Below, one piece after another: positions 37,646-46,983 of a stretch of 63,892 bases of DNA; position 1 is the first letter of the stretch; each line of letters begins with the position of its first letter. The translations under genes and the position numbers were made by a program. The notes below the pieces were generated by a model. The model ran no database searches and was not told the DNA's origin. It was given only the letters and a program-made list of their open reading frames with translations. This stretch comes from an uncultured Bacteroidales bacterium (GTDB taxonomy: Bacteria > Bacteroidota > Bacteroidia > Bacteroidales > UBA932): assembly GCA_944322585.1 (NCBI GenBank), contig CALUPB010000014.1, forward strand, positions 1 through 63,892. Reading direction: 5' to 3'.

Positions 37646-39004
37646 ATGTCAAACAACATTAATTTGAAACGCGGGCTGGATATCCCTATCTCCGGGGAAG
37701 CGGCCCAGAAGATCAAGAAGGCTGTCTCGCCTGACGTTGTTGCCGTTAAACCCACTGATTTCAGAGGGTTGCTCCCAAAACTTCTGGTAAAGGAAGGCGA
37801 CAAGGTTCTGGCCGGCACACCTGTCCTGGCGGACAAGAAGTCTCCAGACATCGTCTTCGCATCTCCGGTAAGCGGAACGGTGGAAACGGTTGTCAGGGGA
37901 GAAAAGAGGAAACTCCTCGAAGTCCGAATAAAGGCAGACAAGACCCAGGAATATGTGGATTTCGGAGTCAGGAAAGTCAAGGAACTGTCCGCTGACGAAA
38001 TCAAAGAGGCCCTGCTGAAAAGCGGTCTGTGGCCGGCTCTCATCCAGAGGCCTTACGGTGTGCTTGCGAGTCCGGAAATACGGCCGAAAGCCATCTTCGT
38101 ATCCGCCTTCTCCACGGCACCTCTTGCAGCCGACACGGACTATGTCCTCAGGGATGAATTCGCGAACATCCAGACAGGCATCGACGCCCTCACCAAACTG
38201 ACCGACGGAGGCGTACATGTCTCATTCGACTCCCGGAACTACAGCGGCACCCCGTTCCACAAGTTAGAGAATGTGATCCAGCACACGTTCACGGGAAAAC
38301 ATCCGGCCGGCAATGTCGGTATCCAGATACACCATATCTGTCCGATAAAGAAAGGAGATACAGTATGGACGGTATCACTGCTGATGCTTGCAGCCATAGG
38401 CAAGCTCTTCAACACGGGCAGATACGACATGACAAGGAAGATCGCCGTCACCGGGCCGAAAGCCATTGACCCGAGCTACGTTACAGGTCTTCCGGGAATG
38501 GCAGTCGCCGACTTGAAGGAATTCTACGACAACTCGGCTGAAGAACTGCGTTTCATCAGCGGCGATGTCCTCACCGGGACCAGTGTCGGAGAGGCCGGGT
38601 TCCTCGGTTTTTACGACAATCAGGTCACAATCATAAAGGAAGGCAGGGAATACGAGATGCTCGGATGGGCAAAGCCTTTGAGGTCCGGCCTTTTCAGTGC
38701 ATCGCGTACATATTTTTCATGGCTTACCCCGAAAAAGAAATACGACATGGACACCAACCTCCATGGAGGGGTACGTGCATTCCTGATGAACGATGTCTAC
38801 GGTAAAGTACTCCCTATGGATATTTTCCCGGTTTACCTTACCAAGGCCTGCATAGCAGGGGACATCGACAAGATGGAGAAATACGGCATCTATGAAGTTC
38901 TGGAGGAAGATCTCGCGCTCTGCGAATATGTCTGTCCTTCAAAAATCGACATACAGGCCATTATTTCCGACGGCATAAGCCTTATGATGAAAGAAATGGC
39001 ATAA
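37646..39004 (+). CDS. nqrA: Na+-translocating NADH:quinone reductase subunit A
   Basis: A 452-residue peripheral subunit of the sodium-pumping NADH:ubiquinone (here probably menaquinone) oxidoreductase. It starts LKRGLDIPISGEA, followed by the VAVKPTDFRGLLPKLLVKEGDKV lipoyl-like region and SPVSGTVETVVRGEKRKLLEV. Full family length. First gene of a complete nqrABCDEF operon; the complex couples NADH oxidation to Na+ export across the inner membrane. NqrB follows after 16 bases. Confidence 0.96.
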   Translation: MSNNINLKRGLDIPISGEAAQKIKKAVSPDVVAVKPTDFRGLLPKLLVKEGDKVLAGTPVLADKKSPDIVFASPVSGTVETVVRGEKRKLLEVRIKADKTQEYVDFGVRKVKELSADEIKEALLKSGLWPALIQRPYGVLASPEIRPKAIFVSAFSTAPLAADTDYVLRDEFANIQTGIDALTKLTDGGVHVSFDSRNYSGTPFHKLENVIQHTFTGKHPAGNVGIQIHHICPIKKGDTVWTVSLLMLAAIGKLFNTGRYDMTRKIAVTGPKAIDPSYVTGLPGMAVADLKEFYDNSAEELRFISGDVLTGTSVGEAGFLGFYDNQVTIIKEGREYEMLGWAKPLRSGLFSASRTYFSWLTPKKKYDMDTNLHGGVRAFLMNDVYGKVLPMDIFPVYLTKACIAGDIDKMEKYGIYEVLEEDLALCEYVCPSKIDIQAIISDGISLMMKEMA

Positions 39005-39020
39005 AGAAAGACAGGAAGCT

Positions 39021-40205
39021 ATGAACGGATTAAGAAAATTGACAGACAAGATAAAGCCTGCCTTCGAGAAAGGCGGCAAGCTCGGATTCCTGCATTCGAC
39101 TTTCGATGCTTTCGAGACATTCCTCTTCGTTCCGGATACGGTCACAAAACGCGGTGCGCATGTCAGGGACAGTGTCGATCTGAAGAGAATCCTCATAATA
39201 GTAGTCCTCGCCCTCCTTCCGGCCATGCTTTTCGGCATGTGGAACGTAGGGTACCAGCACAGCAATGCCTTCGGCCTCGGCTGGGGCTTCTGGAACATGT
39301 TCTGGTACGGACTTGTGAAAGTGATACCTCTCTATCTGGTATCCTACATCGTCGGACTCGGCATAGAGTTCATATCCGCACAGATCAAGGGACATGAGGT
39401 CAGCGAGGGATACCTCGTTTCCGGAATGCTCATCCCGCTTATTGTTCCGGTGGACGTACCTCTCTGGATGCTTGCGATTGCAGTCGCCTTTGCAGTCATC
39501 CTCGGCAAGGAAGTCTTCGGCGGAACCGGCATGAACATCTGGAACCCCGCACTCCTGTGCCGTGCATTCCTGTTCTTCTCCTACCCGAGCAAGATGTCGG
39601 GCGACACTGTATGGACAGGCGGTCTTGACAGATTCCTTTCCGAAGGTACTGCCTATGCCACTAACGGCCACGGCCTCGTGGATGCGTTTTCCGGTGCGAC
39701 CCCTCTCGCATACAAATCCGTCGAGGGACTCCAGCAGGCCGGGACAAGTTTCATGGACCTTTTCATCGGTACCGTTCCAGGCTCTGTGGGAGAGACATCG
39801 GTAATCGCCATCCTGATAGGAGCTGTCATCCTTATCTGGACAGGCGTCGCAAGCTGGAAGATAATGCTTTCTTCAGTAGCAGGCGCCCTTGCGATAGGAT
39901 ACCTCGGCTTTGCATGCGGAGCGACCGACCTTCCGGGATATTACCAGCTGGTACTCGGCGGTTTCGCTTTCGGAACGGTCTTCATGGCCACCGATCCTGT
40001 GACATCGGCCCAGACCGAAACCGGTAAATGGATCTACGGATTCCTCGTCGGAGCACTGACAGTCACGGTAAGGATCTTCAATCCGGGATACGTGGAAGGG
40101 ATGATGCTCGCCATCCTGCTGATGAATACATTCGCACCTCTGATCGACTATTACGTCATCGAAGGGTCAATCAGGAGAAGGGAGAAAAAAGTCAAAGTCG
40201 CTTAA
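39021..40205 (+). CDS. nqrB: Na+-translocating NADH:quinone reductase subunit B
   Basis: A 394-residue integral membrane subunit with about ten membrane segments. The covalent FMN site DAFSGATPLAYK is visible, with Thr about 227 as the attachment residue. EVFGGTGMNIWNPALLCRAFLFFSYP and FMATDPVTSAQT are family signatures. It carries FMN, riboflavin and the Na+ pathway. An ApbE enzyme (at 3.6-4.8 kb) is needed to attach the FMN. Confidence 0.97.
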   Translation: MNGLRKLTDKIKPAFEKGGKLGFLHSTFDAFETFLFVPDTVTKRGAHVRDSVDLKRILIIVVLALLPAMLFGMWNVGYQHSNAFGLGWGFWNMFWYGLVKVIPLYLVSYIVGLGIEFISAQIKGHEVSEGYLVSGMLIPLIVPVDVPLWMLAIAVAFAVILGKEVFGGTGMNIWNPALLCRAFLFFSYPSKMSGDTVWTGGLDRFLSEGTAYATNGHGLVDAFSGATPLAYKSVEGLQQAGTSFMDLFIGTVPGSVGETSVIAILIGAVILIWTGVASWKIMLSSVAGALAIGYLGFACGATDLPGYYQLVLGGFAFGTVFMATDPVTSAQTETGKWIYGFLVGALTVTVRIFNPGYVEGMMLAILLMNTFAPLIDYYVIEGSIRRREKKVKVA

Positions 40206-40219
40206 TATATATATAAGGT

Positions 40220-41062
40220 ATGAATACTAACGGAAATTTATATACGGTAATATATTCGACCGTACTGGTTGTACTGGTCGCGGCGATTCTGTCTTTCGTT
40301 GCCATGTTCCTGCAGGACAAGCAGAACGAAAATGTCAAGCTCGAAACGATATCGAAGGTACTCTCTGCGGCTGTACAGTCCGACAAGAGCATCAAGATAG
40401 ACGAGACCACCAATGTGCTTGAACTCTATGCATCCAAAATTACCGATGCCTTCTATGTGGACGGGAACGGCAAAAGGGTGAAAGACATGAATATGGGAAA
40501 GGAAAACCTCAACGACATAGAGGTGCCGACCACGTCAGACCTGAAGAAGCAGAACGACCTGCTGAAAAAGATCGCCGACGGGGATAAGGAACTTACAGAC
40601 CGGCTCGAACTTCCTGTCTTCATATTCGATATCGCAGGAAATGAAATCAGGGTAATTCCTTGCTACGGAGCCGGACTGTGGGGTCCCGTGTGGGGATATA
40701 TCGCAGTGGCTGCCGACGGCAGGACCATTGACGGTGCCATTTTCGACCATAAGGGAGAGACCCCCGGACTGGGATCCAAGATTGCGGAAGAACCGTTCTA
40801 CGGATCATTCAAAGGCAAGACCTTCTCTTCCGGGGACGTTAAATTCTCAGTCCTGAAAGGAGACCAGTCAGGCAATCCCAATGCTGTGGATGCCATCAGC
40901 GGTGCGACTATCACATCGCAGGCAATCGGAAGAAGCATCAATCTTTGGGCTACATACTATACTCCATACCTTCAGACTGTTGCAGCTGCCTTCAATCAGG
41001 CTGCGGTTTCAGCTGCTGATGCAAACGAAGCCGGAGAGACAACCAATAATGAGGAGGAATAG
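40220..41062 (+). CDS. nqrC: Na+-translocating NADH:quinone reductase subunit C
   Basis: A 280-residue subunit anchored by one N-terminal membrane helix (YSTVLVVLVAAILSFVAMF) with a periplasmic FMN domain. The flavinylation motif is VDAISGATITSQA, Thr about 230. GLWGPVWGYIAVAADGRTIDGAIFDHKGETPGLG is a family hallmark. The short C-terminal tail is acidic (EAGETTNNEEE). It lies 14 bases after nqrB and 3 bases before nqrD. Confidence 0.96.
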   Translation: MNTNGNLYTVIYSTVLVVLVAAILSFVAMFLQDKQNENVKLETISKVLSAAVQSDKSIKIDETTNVLELYASKITDAFYVDGNGKRVKDMNMGKENLNDIEVPTTSDLKKQNDLLKKIADGDKELTDRLELPVFIFDIAGNEIRVIPCYGAGLWGPVWGYIAVAADGRTIDGAIFDHKGETPGLGSKIAEEPFYGSFKGKTFSSGDVKFSVLKGDQSGNPNAVDAISGATITSQAIGRSINLWATYYTPYLQTVAAAFNQAAVSAADANEAGETTNNEEE

Positions 41063-41065
41063 GCA

Positions 41066-41692
41066 ATGAAAGAGAAAATCAACTGGAAAGAAGTATTATT
41101 GCAGCCGATATTCAAAGGCAACCCTGTAACGGTCCTTGTACTCGGCATATGTTCCTCTTTAGCTGTAACCGTACAGCTTGAAGGGGCCATAGTGATGGGC
41201 ATCTCTGTACTCATAGTCACCGGACTGTCCAGCTTCGTGGTCTCACTCATGAGGAATTCCATACCTAACCGTATCAGGATCATAGTACAGCTCGTTGTCG
41301 TGGCCCTTATGGTGATTCTTGTGGATCAGGTTCTGAAAGCATATATGTACAGTGTCAGCAAGGCTCTCTCTGTATATGTGGGGCTCATCATCACCAACTG
41401 TATAGTCATGGGACGTATAGAGGCATATGCTCTCGGCAACAAGCCGATACCATCCCTGCTCGACGGTCTTGCAAACGGTGCCGGATATGCACTTATTCTC
41501 ATTGTAGTGGCTTTCATAAGGGAACTTCTGGGATCCGGGACACTGTTCGGAGTGCAGATAATCCCTCAGGCCCTCTACGAAGCAGGTTATGTCAACAATG
41601 GTCTCATAATACTGCCTCCTATGGCTCTTATCATTCTCGGACTCATTGTATGGGCACAGAGAAGCATACAGAAAGACCTGCAGGAAAAATAA
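41066..41692 (+). CDS. nqrD: Na+-translocating NADH:quinone reductase subunit D
   Basis: A 208-residue integral membrane subunit with six predicted helices. Motifs LGICSSLAVTVQLEGAIVMG and LIITNCIVMGRIEAYALGN carry the conserved cysteines that hold the intramembrane iron site shared with NqrE. It starts with KEKINWKEVLLQPIFKGNPV. Confidence 0.96.
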   Translation: MKEKINWKEVLLQPIFKGNPVTVLVLGICSSLAVTVQLEGAIVMGISVLIVTGLSSFVVSLMRNSIPNRIRIIVQLVVVALMVILVDQVLKAYMYSVSKALSVYVGLIITNCIVMGRIEAYALGNKPIPSLLDGLANGAGYALILIVVAFIRELLGSGTLFGVQIIPQALYEAGYVNNGLIILPPMALIILGLIVWAQRSIQKDLQEK

Positions 41693-41710
41693 CATCAAAC
41701 TCGAATCAAG

Positions 41711-42325
41711 ATGGAATATATAAGTTTATTCGTTAAGTCAATCTTCGTTGACAACATGATATTCGCCTATTTCCTGGGAATGTGTTCCTATCTGGCGGTA
41801 TCAAAGAATGTGAAGACAGCGACAGGTTTGGGTATTGCTGTTATCTTCGTGCTCCTCGTGACGCTTCCTATCAACTACCTGCTCAACGAACACGTGCTGA
41901 AAGCCGGTGCACTCAAATGGCTCGGTCCCAAATTCGCAAGCATCGACCTGAGTTTCCTCAGTTTCATCGTGTTCATCGCAGTAGTTGCGGCCATAACGCA
42001 GATAGTCGAAATGGTAGTGGAGAAATTCTCTCCATCCCTTTACTCGTCACTCGGTATCTTCCTTCCTCTCATTGCGGTCAACTGTGCAATTCTCGGAGGC
42101 TCGCTCTTCATGCAGGAAAGGGATTTCGTGAATGTAGGAGAAGCGACCGTATATGCACTCGGTTCCGGAATAGGCTGGGCTCTCGCGATAATGACCCTTG
42201 CCGCAATCAGGGAAAAGATGGCATATTCACAGATACCGGCAGGTCTGCGCGGACTCGGTATCACCTTTATAACCGTCGGCCTTATGGCGATATCATTCAT
42301 GACATTTATGGGTATTCAACTTTAA
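41711..42325 (+). CDS. nqrE: Na+-translocating NADH:quinone reductase subunit E
   Basis: A 204-residue integral membrane subunit, inverted relative of NqrD. It has [26 protein letters not shown] and [20 protein letters not shown], again with the paired Cys for the intramembrane iron. It lies 18 bases after nqrD. Confidence 0.96.
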   Translation: MEYISLFVKSIFVDNMIFAYFLGMCSYLAVSKNVKTATGLGIAVIFVLLVTLPINYLLNEHVLKAGALKWLGPKFASIDLSFLSFIVFIAVVAAITQIVEMVVEKFSPSLYSSLGIFLPLIAVNCAILGGSLFMQERDFVNVGEATVYALGSGIGWALAIMTLAAIREKMAYSQIPAGLRGLGITFITVGLMAISFMTFMGIQL

Positions 42326-42340
42326 GCTGGAGGGACTGCA

Positions 42341-43609
42341 ATGAATTTATTATTTTCTACAATGATCATAGCGGTGATTGCAATAGTCGTAGTCACCGTA
42401 ATCCTTGTGGCGCTCCTGCTTTTCGTCAAGATAAAGCTGACACCTGCAGGGAAAGTCAGGATCAACATCAACAACGGCACCAAAGAAATTGAGGTGACTC
42501 CGGGAAGCTCCCTGCTCGCCACACTTGCAGAGCAGAAGATTTTCCTGTCATCCGCCTGCGGAGGCAAGGGAAGCTGCGGACAGTGCAAATGCCAGGTACT
42601 TGAGGGAGGCGGAACAATACTTCCTACCGAGGTAGGCTTCTTCAACCGCAAGCAGATCAACAATCACTGGAGACTCGGCTGTCAGGTAAAGGTGAAGGAA
42701 GACATGAAGATCGCCGTTTCGGAATCCGCCCTGAGCGTAAAGAAATGGGAATGCGAAGTGGTTTCGAACCACAATGTCGCCACCTTCATCAAGGAATTCG
42801 TAGTCAAGCTCCCTGAAGGAGAACACCTGCACTTCAAGTCCGGAGGATACATCCAGATCGATGTCCCGGCATGCACCATCGATTACAGGAATATAGATGT
42901 GGATCCCGAATACCGTGCCGACTGGGAAAAGATGGGCGTATTCGACCTGAAGATGGTCAACACCGTACCGACAATCAGGGCATACAGTATGGCCTGCTAC
43001 CCGGCAGAAGGCGACATCATCAAACTGAACGTGCGCATTGCCACACCTCCTGTAGACAGGGCCACCAAGAAATTCCTGCATGTCAATCCGGGCGTATGCT
43101 CTTCCTACATCTATTCGCTCAAGCCTGGAGACAAGGTGACTGTCTCAGGTCCTTACGGAGAATTCTTCATTCCGGACAACCTTCCTGATGATCAGGAGCT
43201 TATCTTCATCGGAGGTGGTGCAGGAATGGCTCCTATGAGAAGCCACATCATGCATCTGTTCAAGACGGAAAAAACCAACAAGAAAGTCAACTTCTTCTAC
43301 GGGGCACGCAGCCTCAAAGAGGCTTTCTACCTCGAAGATTACCATGAGATAGAGAAAGAATTCCCTAACTTCCATTTCCACCTTGCACTTGACAGGCCGG
43401 ATCCTGAAGCTGATGCAGCCGGAGTGAAGTATACGGCAGGCTTCGTGCACAATGTCCTCTATGAGACCTACCTCAAACAGCATGAGAATCCGGAGGATGC
43501 CCTCTATCTGATGTGCGGACCTCCTATGATGACCAAATCCGTTCTCGGTCTTCTGGACAGCCTCGGGGTTCCGTCGGAGAACATCCTGTTCGATGACTTC
43601 GGAGCGTAG
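42341..43609 (+). CDS. nqrF: Na+-translocating NADH:quinone reductase subunit F
   Basis: A 422-residue electron-entry subunit. One N-terminal membrane helix, then a 2Fe-2S ferredoxin domain (SACGGKGSCGQCKCQVL near residue 70-86), an FAD domain (RAYSMACYPAEGD) and an NADH-binding domain (FIGGGAGMAPMRSHI, YLMCGPPMM). NADH is oxidised here. Last gene of the operon, followed by a terminator. Confidence 0.97.
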   Translation: MNLLFSTMIIAVIAIVVVTVILVALLLFVKIKLTPAGKVRININNGTKEIEVTPGSSLLATLAEQKIFLSSACGGKGSCGQCKCQVLEGGGTILPTEVGFFNRKQINNHWRLGCQVKVKEDMKIAVSESALSVKKWECEVVSNHNVATFIKEFVVKLPEGEHLHFKSGGYIQIDVPACTIDYRNIDVDPEYRADWEKMGVFDLKMVNTVPTIRAYSMACYPAEGDIIKLNVRIATPPVDRATKKFLHVNPGVCSSYIYSLKPGDKVTVSGPYGEFFIPDNLPDDQELIFIGGGAGMAPMRSHIMHLFKTEKTNKKVNFFYGARSLKEAFYLEDYHEIEKEFPNFHFHLALDRPDPEADAAGVKYTAGFVHNVLYETYLKQHENPEDALYLMCGPPMMTKSVLGLLDSLGVPSENILFDDFGA

Positions 43610-43643
43610 AGCGACAATATCATCGGAACCGAAAGTTACAAAA

Positions 43644-43690
43644 AGCCAACTGATTCGCAATGCTTTCAGCATGAATCAGTTGGCTGATTT
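43644..43690. terminator. Bidirectional terminator after nqrF
   Basis: A 13-base perfect stem (AGCCAACTGATTC at 43644-43656 with its complement at 43673-43685), extended by an inner ATGCT/AGCAT pairing and followed by a T-rich run. It serves the converging nqr and DUF47 genes. Confidence 0.8.
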
Positions 43691-43719
43691 TATATTATTA
43701 ACTGAATGTCCCTGTGGAA

Positions 43720-44376
43720 TTACTGCTGGGCATAGCGCATCAGTATTTTCCTGATATGATCAGAGAATCTCTTGGCTCCGTCTGTCGTATCCTCAAATAC
43801 TTCGGCAAGATTTTTATATTTCATAAGTTCCACAGCATTGTGCTCATTCCGGAAGATATTTCCGATGTATTCTTCATATGAATCATCCCCTGCATGTTCA
43901 AGTTCCGTTATTCTGTCGCACTGCATGATGATATCCGAAAAATTTTCCTTAAGATCGTCCATCAGAGAAATTATACGGATCATGGCCTCCGCCTCCATAT
44001 CAATGTACTGGGCCAGATCCGCAATAGGCTGATCTATTTTTTCAGGCATATAGAGCATAATTGACTTGGCAGACGTATTGATCCTGTCAAGAAATACATC
44101 TATATCCATAGCAAGAATCTGAAGATCATCCCTGTCAATCGGGTACAGCAGAACTTCATAAAGGATTTCATAGAATTCCGCCAGAAGGGCATCGCCCTGG
44201 ACCTCACACTGCTTGACTTCTTTCTCCAGTCTTGCCCACTCTGATCTTTCGGAAGTCCTCACTATACCGTACAATGCAGAGGACGCCTGTCTGCACAATG
44301 CAACCTGCTGGACAAAAATAGGCAGGAAATGGGATTTCGCCTTTGAGAACTTTCTCTGACGCCTGAATAATCTCAT
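43720..44376 (-). CDS. DUF47 family protein (PhoU-like)
   Basis: A 218-residue all-helical protein of the DUF47/PhoU-like family, often a partner of Pit phosphate permeases. It starts RLFRRQRKFSKAKSHFLPIFVQQV and contains VKQCEVQGDALLAEFYEIL, LYPIDRDDLQILAMDIDVFLDRI and ITELEHAGDDSYEEYI. The start at 44376 fits the family; the longer open frame would include a hydrophobic stretch read from an AT-rich promoter region. No permease gene is next to it here, which is unusual. Confidence 0.87.
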   Translation of the reverse strand: MRLFRRQRKFSKAKSHFLPIFVQQVALCRQASSALYGIVRTSERSEWARLEKEVKQCEVQGDALLAEFYEILYEVLLYPIDRDDLQILAMDIDVFLDRINTSAKSIMLYMPEKIDQPIADLAQYIDMEAEAMIRIISLMDDLKENFSDIIMQCDRITELEHAGDDSYEEYIGNIFRNEHNAVELMKYKNLAEVFEDTTDGAKRFSDHIRKILMRYAQQ

Positions 44377-44396
44377 ACATATTTTTCTTAGGTTGT

Positions 44397-44404
44397 CAAA
44401 TTTA
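44397..44404 (-). promoter_or_regulatory. -7 box for the DUF47 gene
   Basis: TAAATTTG on the minus strand matches TAnnTTTG, 20 bases before the ATG. Confidence 0.5.
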
Positions 44405-44499
44405 TAAAGAAAATGTATACAAAAAGTGACAACGGCAGTAAAAAAGAGAAAAATAACAGTAAAAAAAAGAAAAAACCTCCATTCTACGCAATCCGGCTG

Positions 44500-44530
44500 T
44501 TGACGGATACAGTAATTATAGCAAGATTTG
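44500..44530 (+). promoter_or_regulatory. Promoter of the fimbrial operon
   Basis: TTG at 44500-44502, spacer of 20 bases, AAGATTTG at 44523-44530 (one mismatch to TAnnTTTG). The ATG follows 10 bases later. Confidence 0.5.
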
Positions 44531-44540
44531 CAGAAAAAAG

Positions 44541-45620
44541 ATGGACATGACATTCAGATATAAAGGCCGGAGACAAGCTCCTTCTACGCGCATTCGCGCC
44601 ATCGCCTTACTCATTTCTATTTACAATATTCCGGCCTTTTTTACCGGATGCTCTTCAGACAGGGATATGTCTGAAGAGCAGTGCCGGTATTCAGTAACAT
44701 TAAAGACCGTATCCGCAACCGGCGATAAGGGTTCAGGAGACGCGTCCAGGATTGTCCACAGCGACATATTCATCTTTAACGACGACGGGCTCAAGCGGCT
44801 CGACTCATACCAGAGATCATCCGGAGACGGTCCTGTAAAGGTCGCTTCCAGGACCGGCAGGAAAATCATGGCCGTAATAGCAAATTCATCCCTCAGTCCT
44901 CTGGAATGGAGGAAAATAAACTCTCTTGAAGGCCTCATGGAAGAAACCGCCATGCTCGAAAATGAAGACCCTGAACATCCTGTAATGAGCACAGTCATTG
45001 AAATCGATCCTGAACAGGAATATATGTACTATGCCGAACCGGAACGTCTTGTGTCCGAAATCAGGATAAATTCGATCCGCACCGATTTTCAGGGCAGGGA
45101 ATATTACGGGGAACCGCTGACGGACGTCAAAATCTATCTGACCAATGTCAACGCTTCCTGCTGCATCATGAAACACGAAGACTTCAGACCCGAATCGATT
45201 GTCAATCCCGGGTTTCTCGACACTGAAGCCATGGGCCGGTTCCATGACAGCAGGATCGTATGCGCCGATGCGGTACCGGATATAGGCCGGTCTCCCGTCA
45301 ATCCGGGCATCAGACTGTACTGCTACCCCAATGACAGCCTGGAAGAAACGCCCGGTTCGCCGTTCACGCGTCTCGTAATAGAAGGGAAAATAGCCGGATA
45401 CACATACTGGTACCCTATTACTATAAACAGGGGCGATTTCGGGGCAATTACAGGAGGGGACGGCAACGGCATAGGAAGGAACATGTGCTACTCCTATGAT
45501 ATCACCATATTGAGAACAGGGACTCCGGATCCGGACATTCCGGTCGACAAGGATGATATCAGGATAGAATGCTCGATAGAGCCATGGCAGGAGAAAGGAA
45601 ATGAAACAATAGCATTCTGA
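44541..45620 (+). CDS. FimA/Mfa1-like fimbrial subunit lipoprotein
   Basis: A 359-residue lipoprotein (signal AIALLISIYNIPAFFTGCS). The body follows the P. gingivalis-type major fimbrillin pattern: YSVTLKTVSATG, SDIFIFNDDGLKRLDSYQRS, GRKIMAVIANSSL, YYGEPLTDVKIYLTNVNASC, and the last strand region IRIECSIEPWQEKGNE. Such subunits are exported as lipoproteins, trimmed by a gingipain-like protease and polymerised. No RgpB-type protease is in the window. It is the first of two genes of an operon. Confidence 0.75.
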   Translation: MDMTFRYKGRRQAPSTRIRAIALLISIYNIPAFFTGCSSDRDMSEEQCRYSVTLKTVSATGDKGSGDASRIVHSDIFIFNDDGLKRLDSYQRSSGDGPVKVASRTGRKIMAVIANSSLSPLEWRKINSLEGLMEETAMLENEDPEHPVMSTVIEIDPEQEYMYYAEPERLVSEIRINSIRTDFQGREYYGEPLTDVKIYLTNVNASCCIMKHEDFRPESIVNPGFLDTEAMGRFHDSRIVCADAVPDIGRSPVNPGIRLYCYPNDSLEETPGSPFTRLVIEGKIAGYTYWYPITINRGDFGAITGGDGNGIGRNMCYSYDITILRTGTPDPDIPVDKDDIRIECSIEPWQEKGNETIAF

Positions 45621-45624
45621 TGTG

Positions 45625-46947
45625 ATGGGAAACATGGCAGGGAAAAGACTTTACATAACAGGGCGCATAATACGACATGCCGCTATGGCCGGCATGACGG
45701 CTTTTTTCATTTCATGCGAAGGGTACACCGGCATTCCGGACATGCAGACGGATATCGTTATCTGTCCGGGTATACCTGGTACACGGTCGGAAGATCCGGA
45801 CGAATACCTCATCACCGATGCCAACATATTCGTATTCAACACAGACGGTCTGTTGGAAGAACATCTGTATCTGAATGCCGCACAACTCTGCAGGACGGAT
45901 GACGGCAGCTATACATATCCGCTGAAACTGCTCAAAGGCTGCGTGTATTCCGTCTATGTATGTACAAATACCGGCTTCAGCATCCCGTGCGGCACTCTTG
46001 AGGAACTTCTTGACTACAGATTCTACCTTGCCTATCCCGACGACTACAGAATCGGCATCCCGATGTCCGGAGAGAGGAAGGAATTCGAATTCACCGGGGA
46101 AGAGAAGATCCAGGTACAGCTCAGGAGGGCAATGGCCAAAATCTCGGTGCGCATAGACAGAAGCGGTCTTGACGAGGGCATAGAGTTCAATGTGACCAGG
46201 CTTCAGGTCGGGAACTGTCCGCGAAGCGTAAGACTGTTCGGTGAAAGCAGTGTCGAATACGACAACGGTTCCTATATTTCCGGATTCGAGAAAAGCGAAG
46301 GAGGCACCGATCCCCTCAACACGAATGAAACAGGACAGACAAGCGGAGAAGTGCACATGTTCATGTTCGAAAACCTACAGGGCCGTCCGTTAGGAGACAT
46401 AGACAGTTATGAAGAAAAGGTGTTCAGGGAGGGGGACCCGTTAGAAAGAAGATGTTCGTACATAGAACTGGAAGCGGAATACATTTCATCGGACTATTAT
46501 TCCGGACCGGGGAAAGGACTTGTCTACAGATTCTACCTCGGAGACAGTCCGTCGGACTTCAATGTGGAAAGGAACTGCCATTACCATATAACGGTAAGGC
46601 CGGAAGGAACAGGACTTGACGGAAACGGATGGAGGGTGGACAAATCCGGTCTGGAATACAGAGGCCCCGTATCGATGTCAGTATCGCCCGGCAACTATAT
46701 ACGCGGAAAAATCGGGGACAGGATACATATAAGGTGCGATATCGTGCCTTCACATACACCGCTCGACATAGGGAAAGAACATCTGGAATACGACAGGGAG
46801 AGAGGCATCTACGACTATGTCATCGATGATGACGGCAAAGGAGTCGAACTCATTCTGAAAGGCAGCGGCAGCGGACTGATTTACATCGAAGCCGGAGAAC
46901 CTGTCAATGATGCCGCTCTTATCGTCGTGGAAGTCGACCTGCCATAA
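45625..46947 (+). CDS. Fimbrial lipoprotein, FimB/Mfa2- or DUF4906-like
   Basis: A 440-residue lipoprotein (signal AAMAGMTAFFISC). It contains a FimB/Mfa2-like pattern: DANIFVFNTDGLLEEHLYL, KLLKGCVYSVYVCTNTG, QVQLRRAMAKISVRIDRSG and YRFYLGDSPSDFNVERNCHYHITV, the last typical of DUF4906 and fimbrial anchor proteins. The C-terminus has an extra beta domain of about 100 residues. Starting 4 bases after the fimbrillin gene, it may be the anchor or terminator subunit of the same fimbria. GTG at 45622 and ATG at 45634 are alternative starts. Confidence 0.65.
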   Translation: MGNMAGKRLYITGRIIRHAAMAGMTAFFISCEGYTGIPDMQTDIVICPGIPGTRSEDPDEYLITDANIFVFNTDGLLEEHLYLNAAQLCRTDDGSYTYPLKLLKGCVYSVYVCTNTGFSIPCGTLEELLDYRFYLAYPDDYRIGIPMSGERKEFEFTGEEKIQVQLRRAMAKISVRIDRSGLDEGIEFNVTRLQVGNCPRSVRLFGESSVEYDNGSYISGFEKSEGGTDPLNTNETGQTSGEVHMFMFENLQGRPLGDIDSYEEKVFREGDPLERRCSYIELEAEYISSDYYSGPGKGLVYRFYLGDSPSDFNVERNCHYHITVRPEGTGLDGNGWRVDKSGLEYRGPVSMSVSPGNYIRGKIGDRIHIRCDIVPSHTPLDIGKEHLEYDRERGIYDYVIDDDGKGVELILKGSGSGLIYIEAGEPVNDAALIVVEVDLP

Positions 46948-46983
46948 AGCGTGTTCCCGGCCTGCCCCTGCGGGCACAGCCTG

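Noticed and set aside
46963-46976. Short TGCCC/GGGCA hairpin between the fimbrial operon and uvrA
   Set aside because: Stem of five bases and no T run; too weak to call a terminator.
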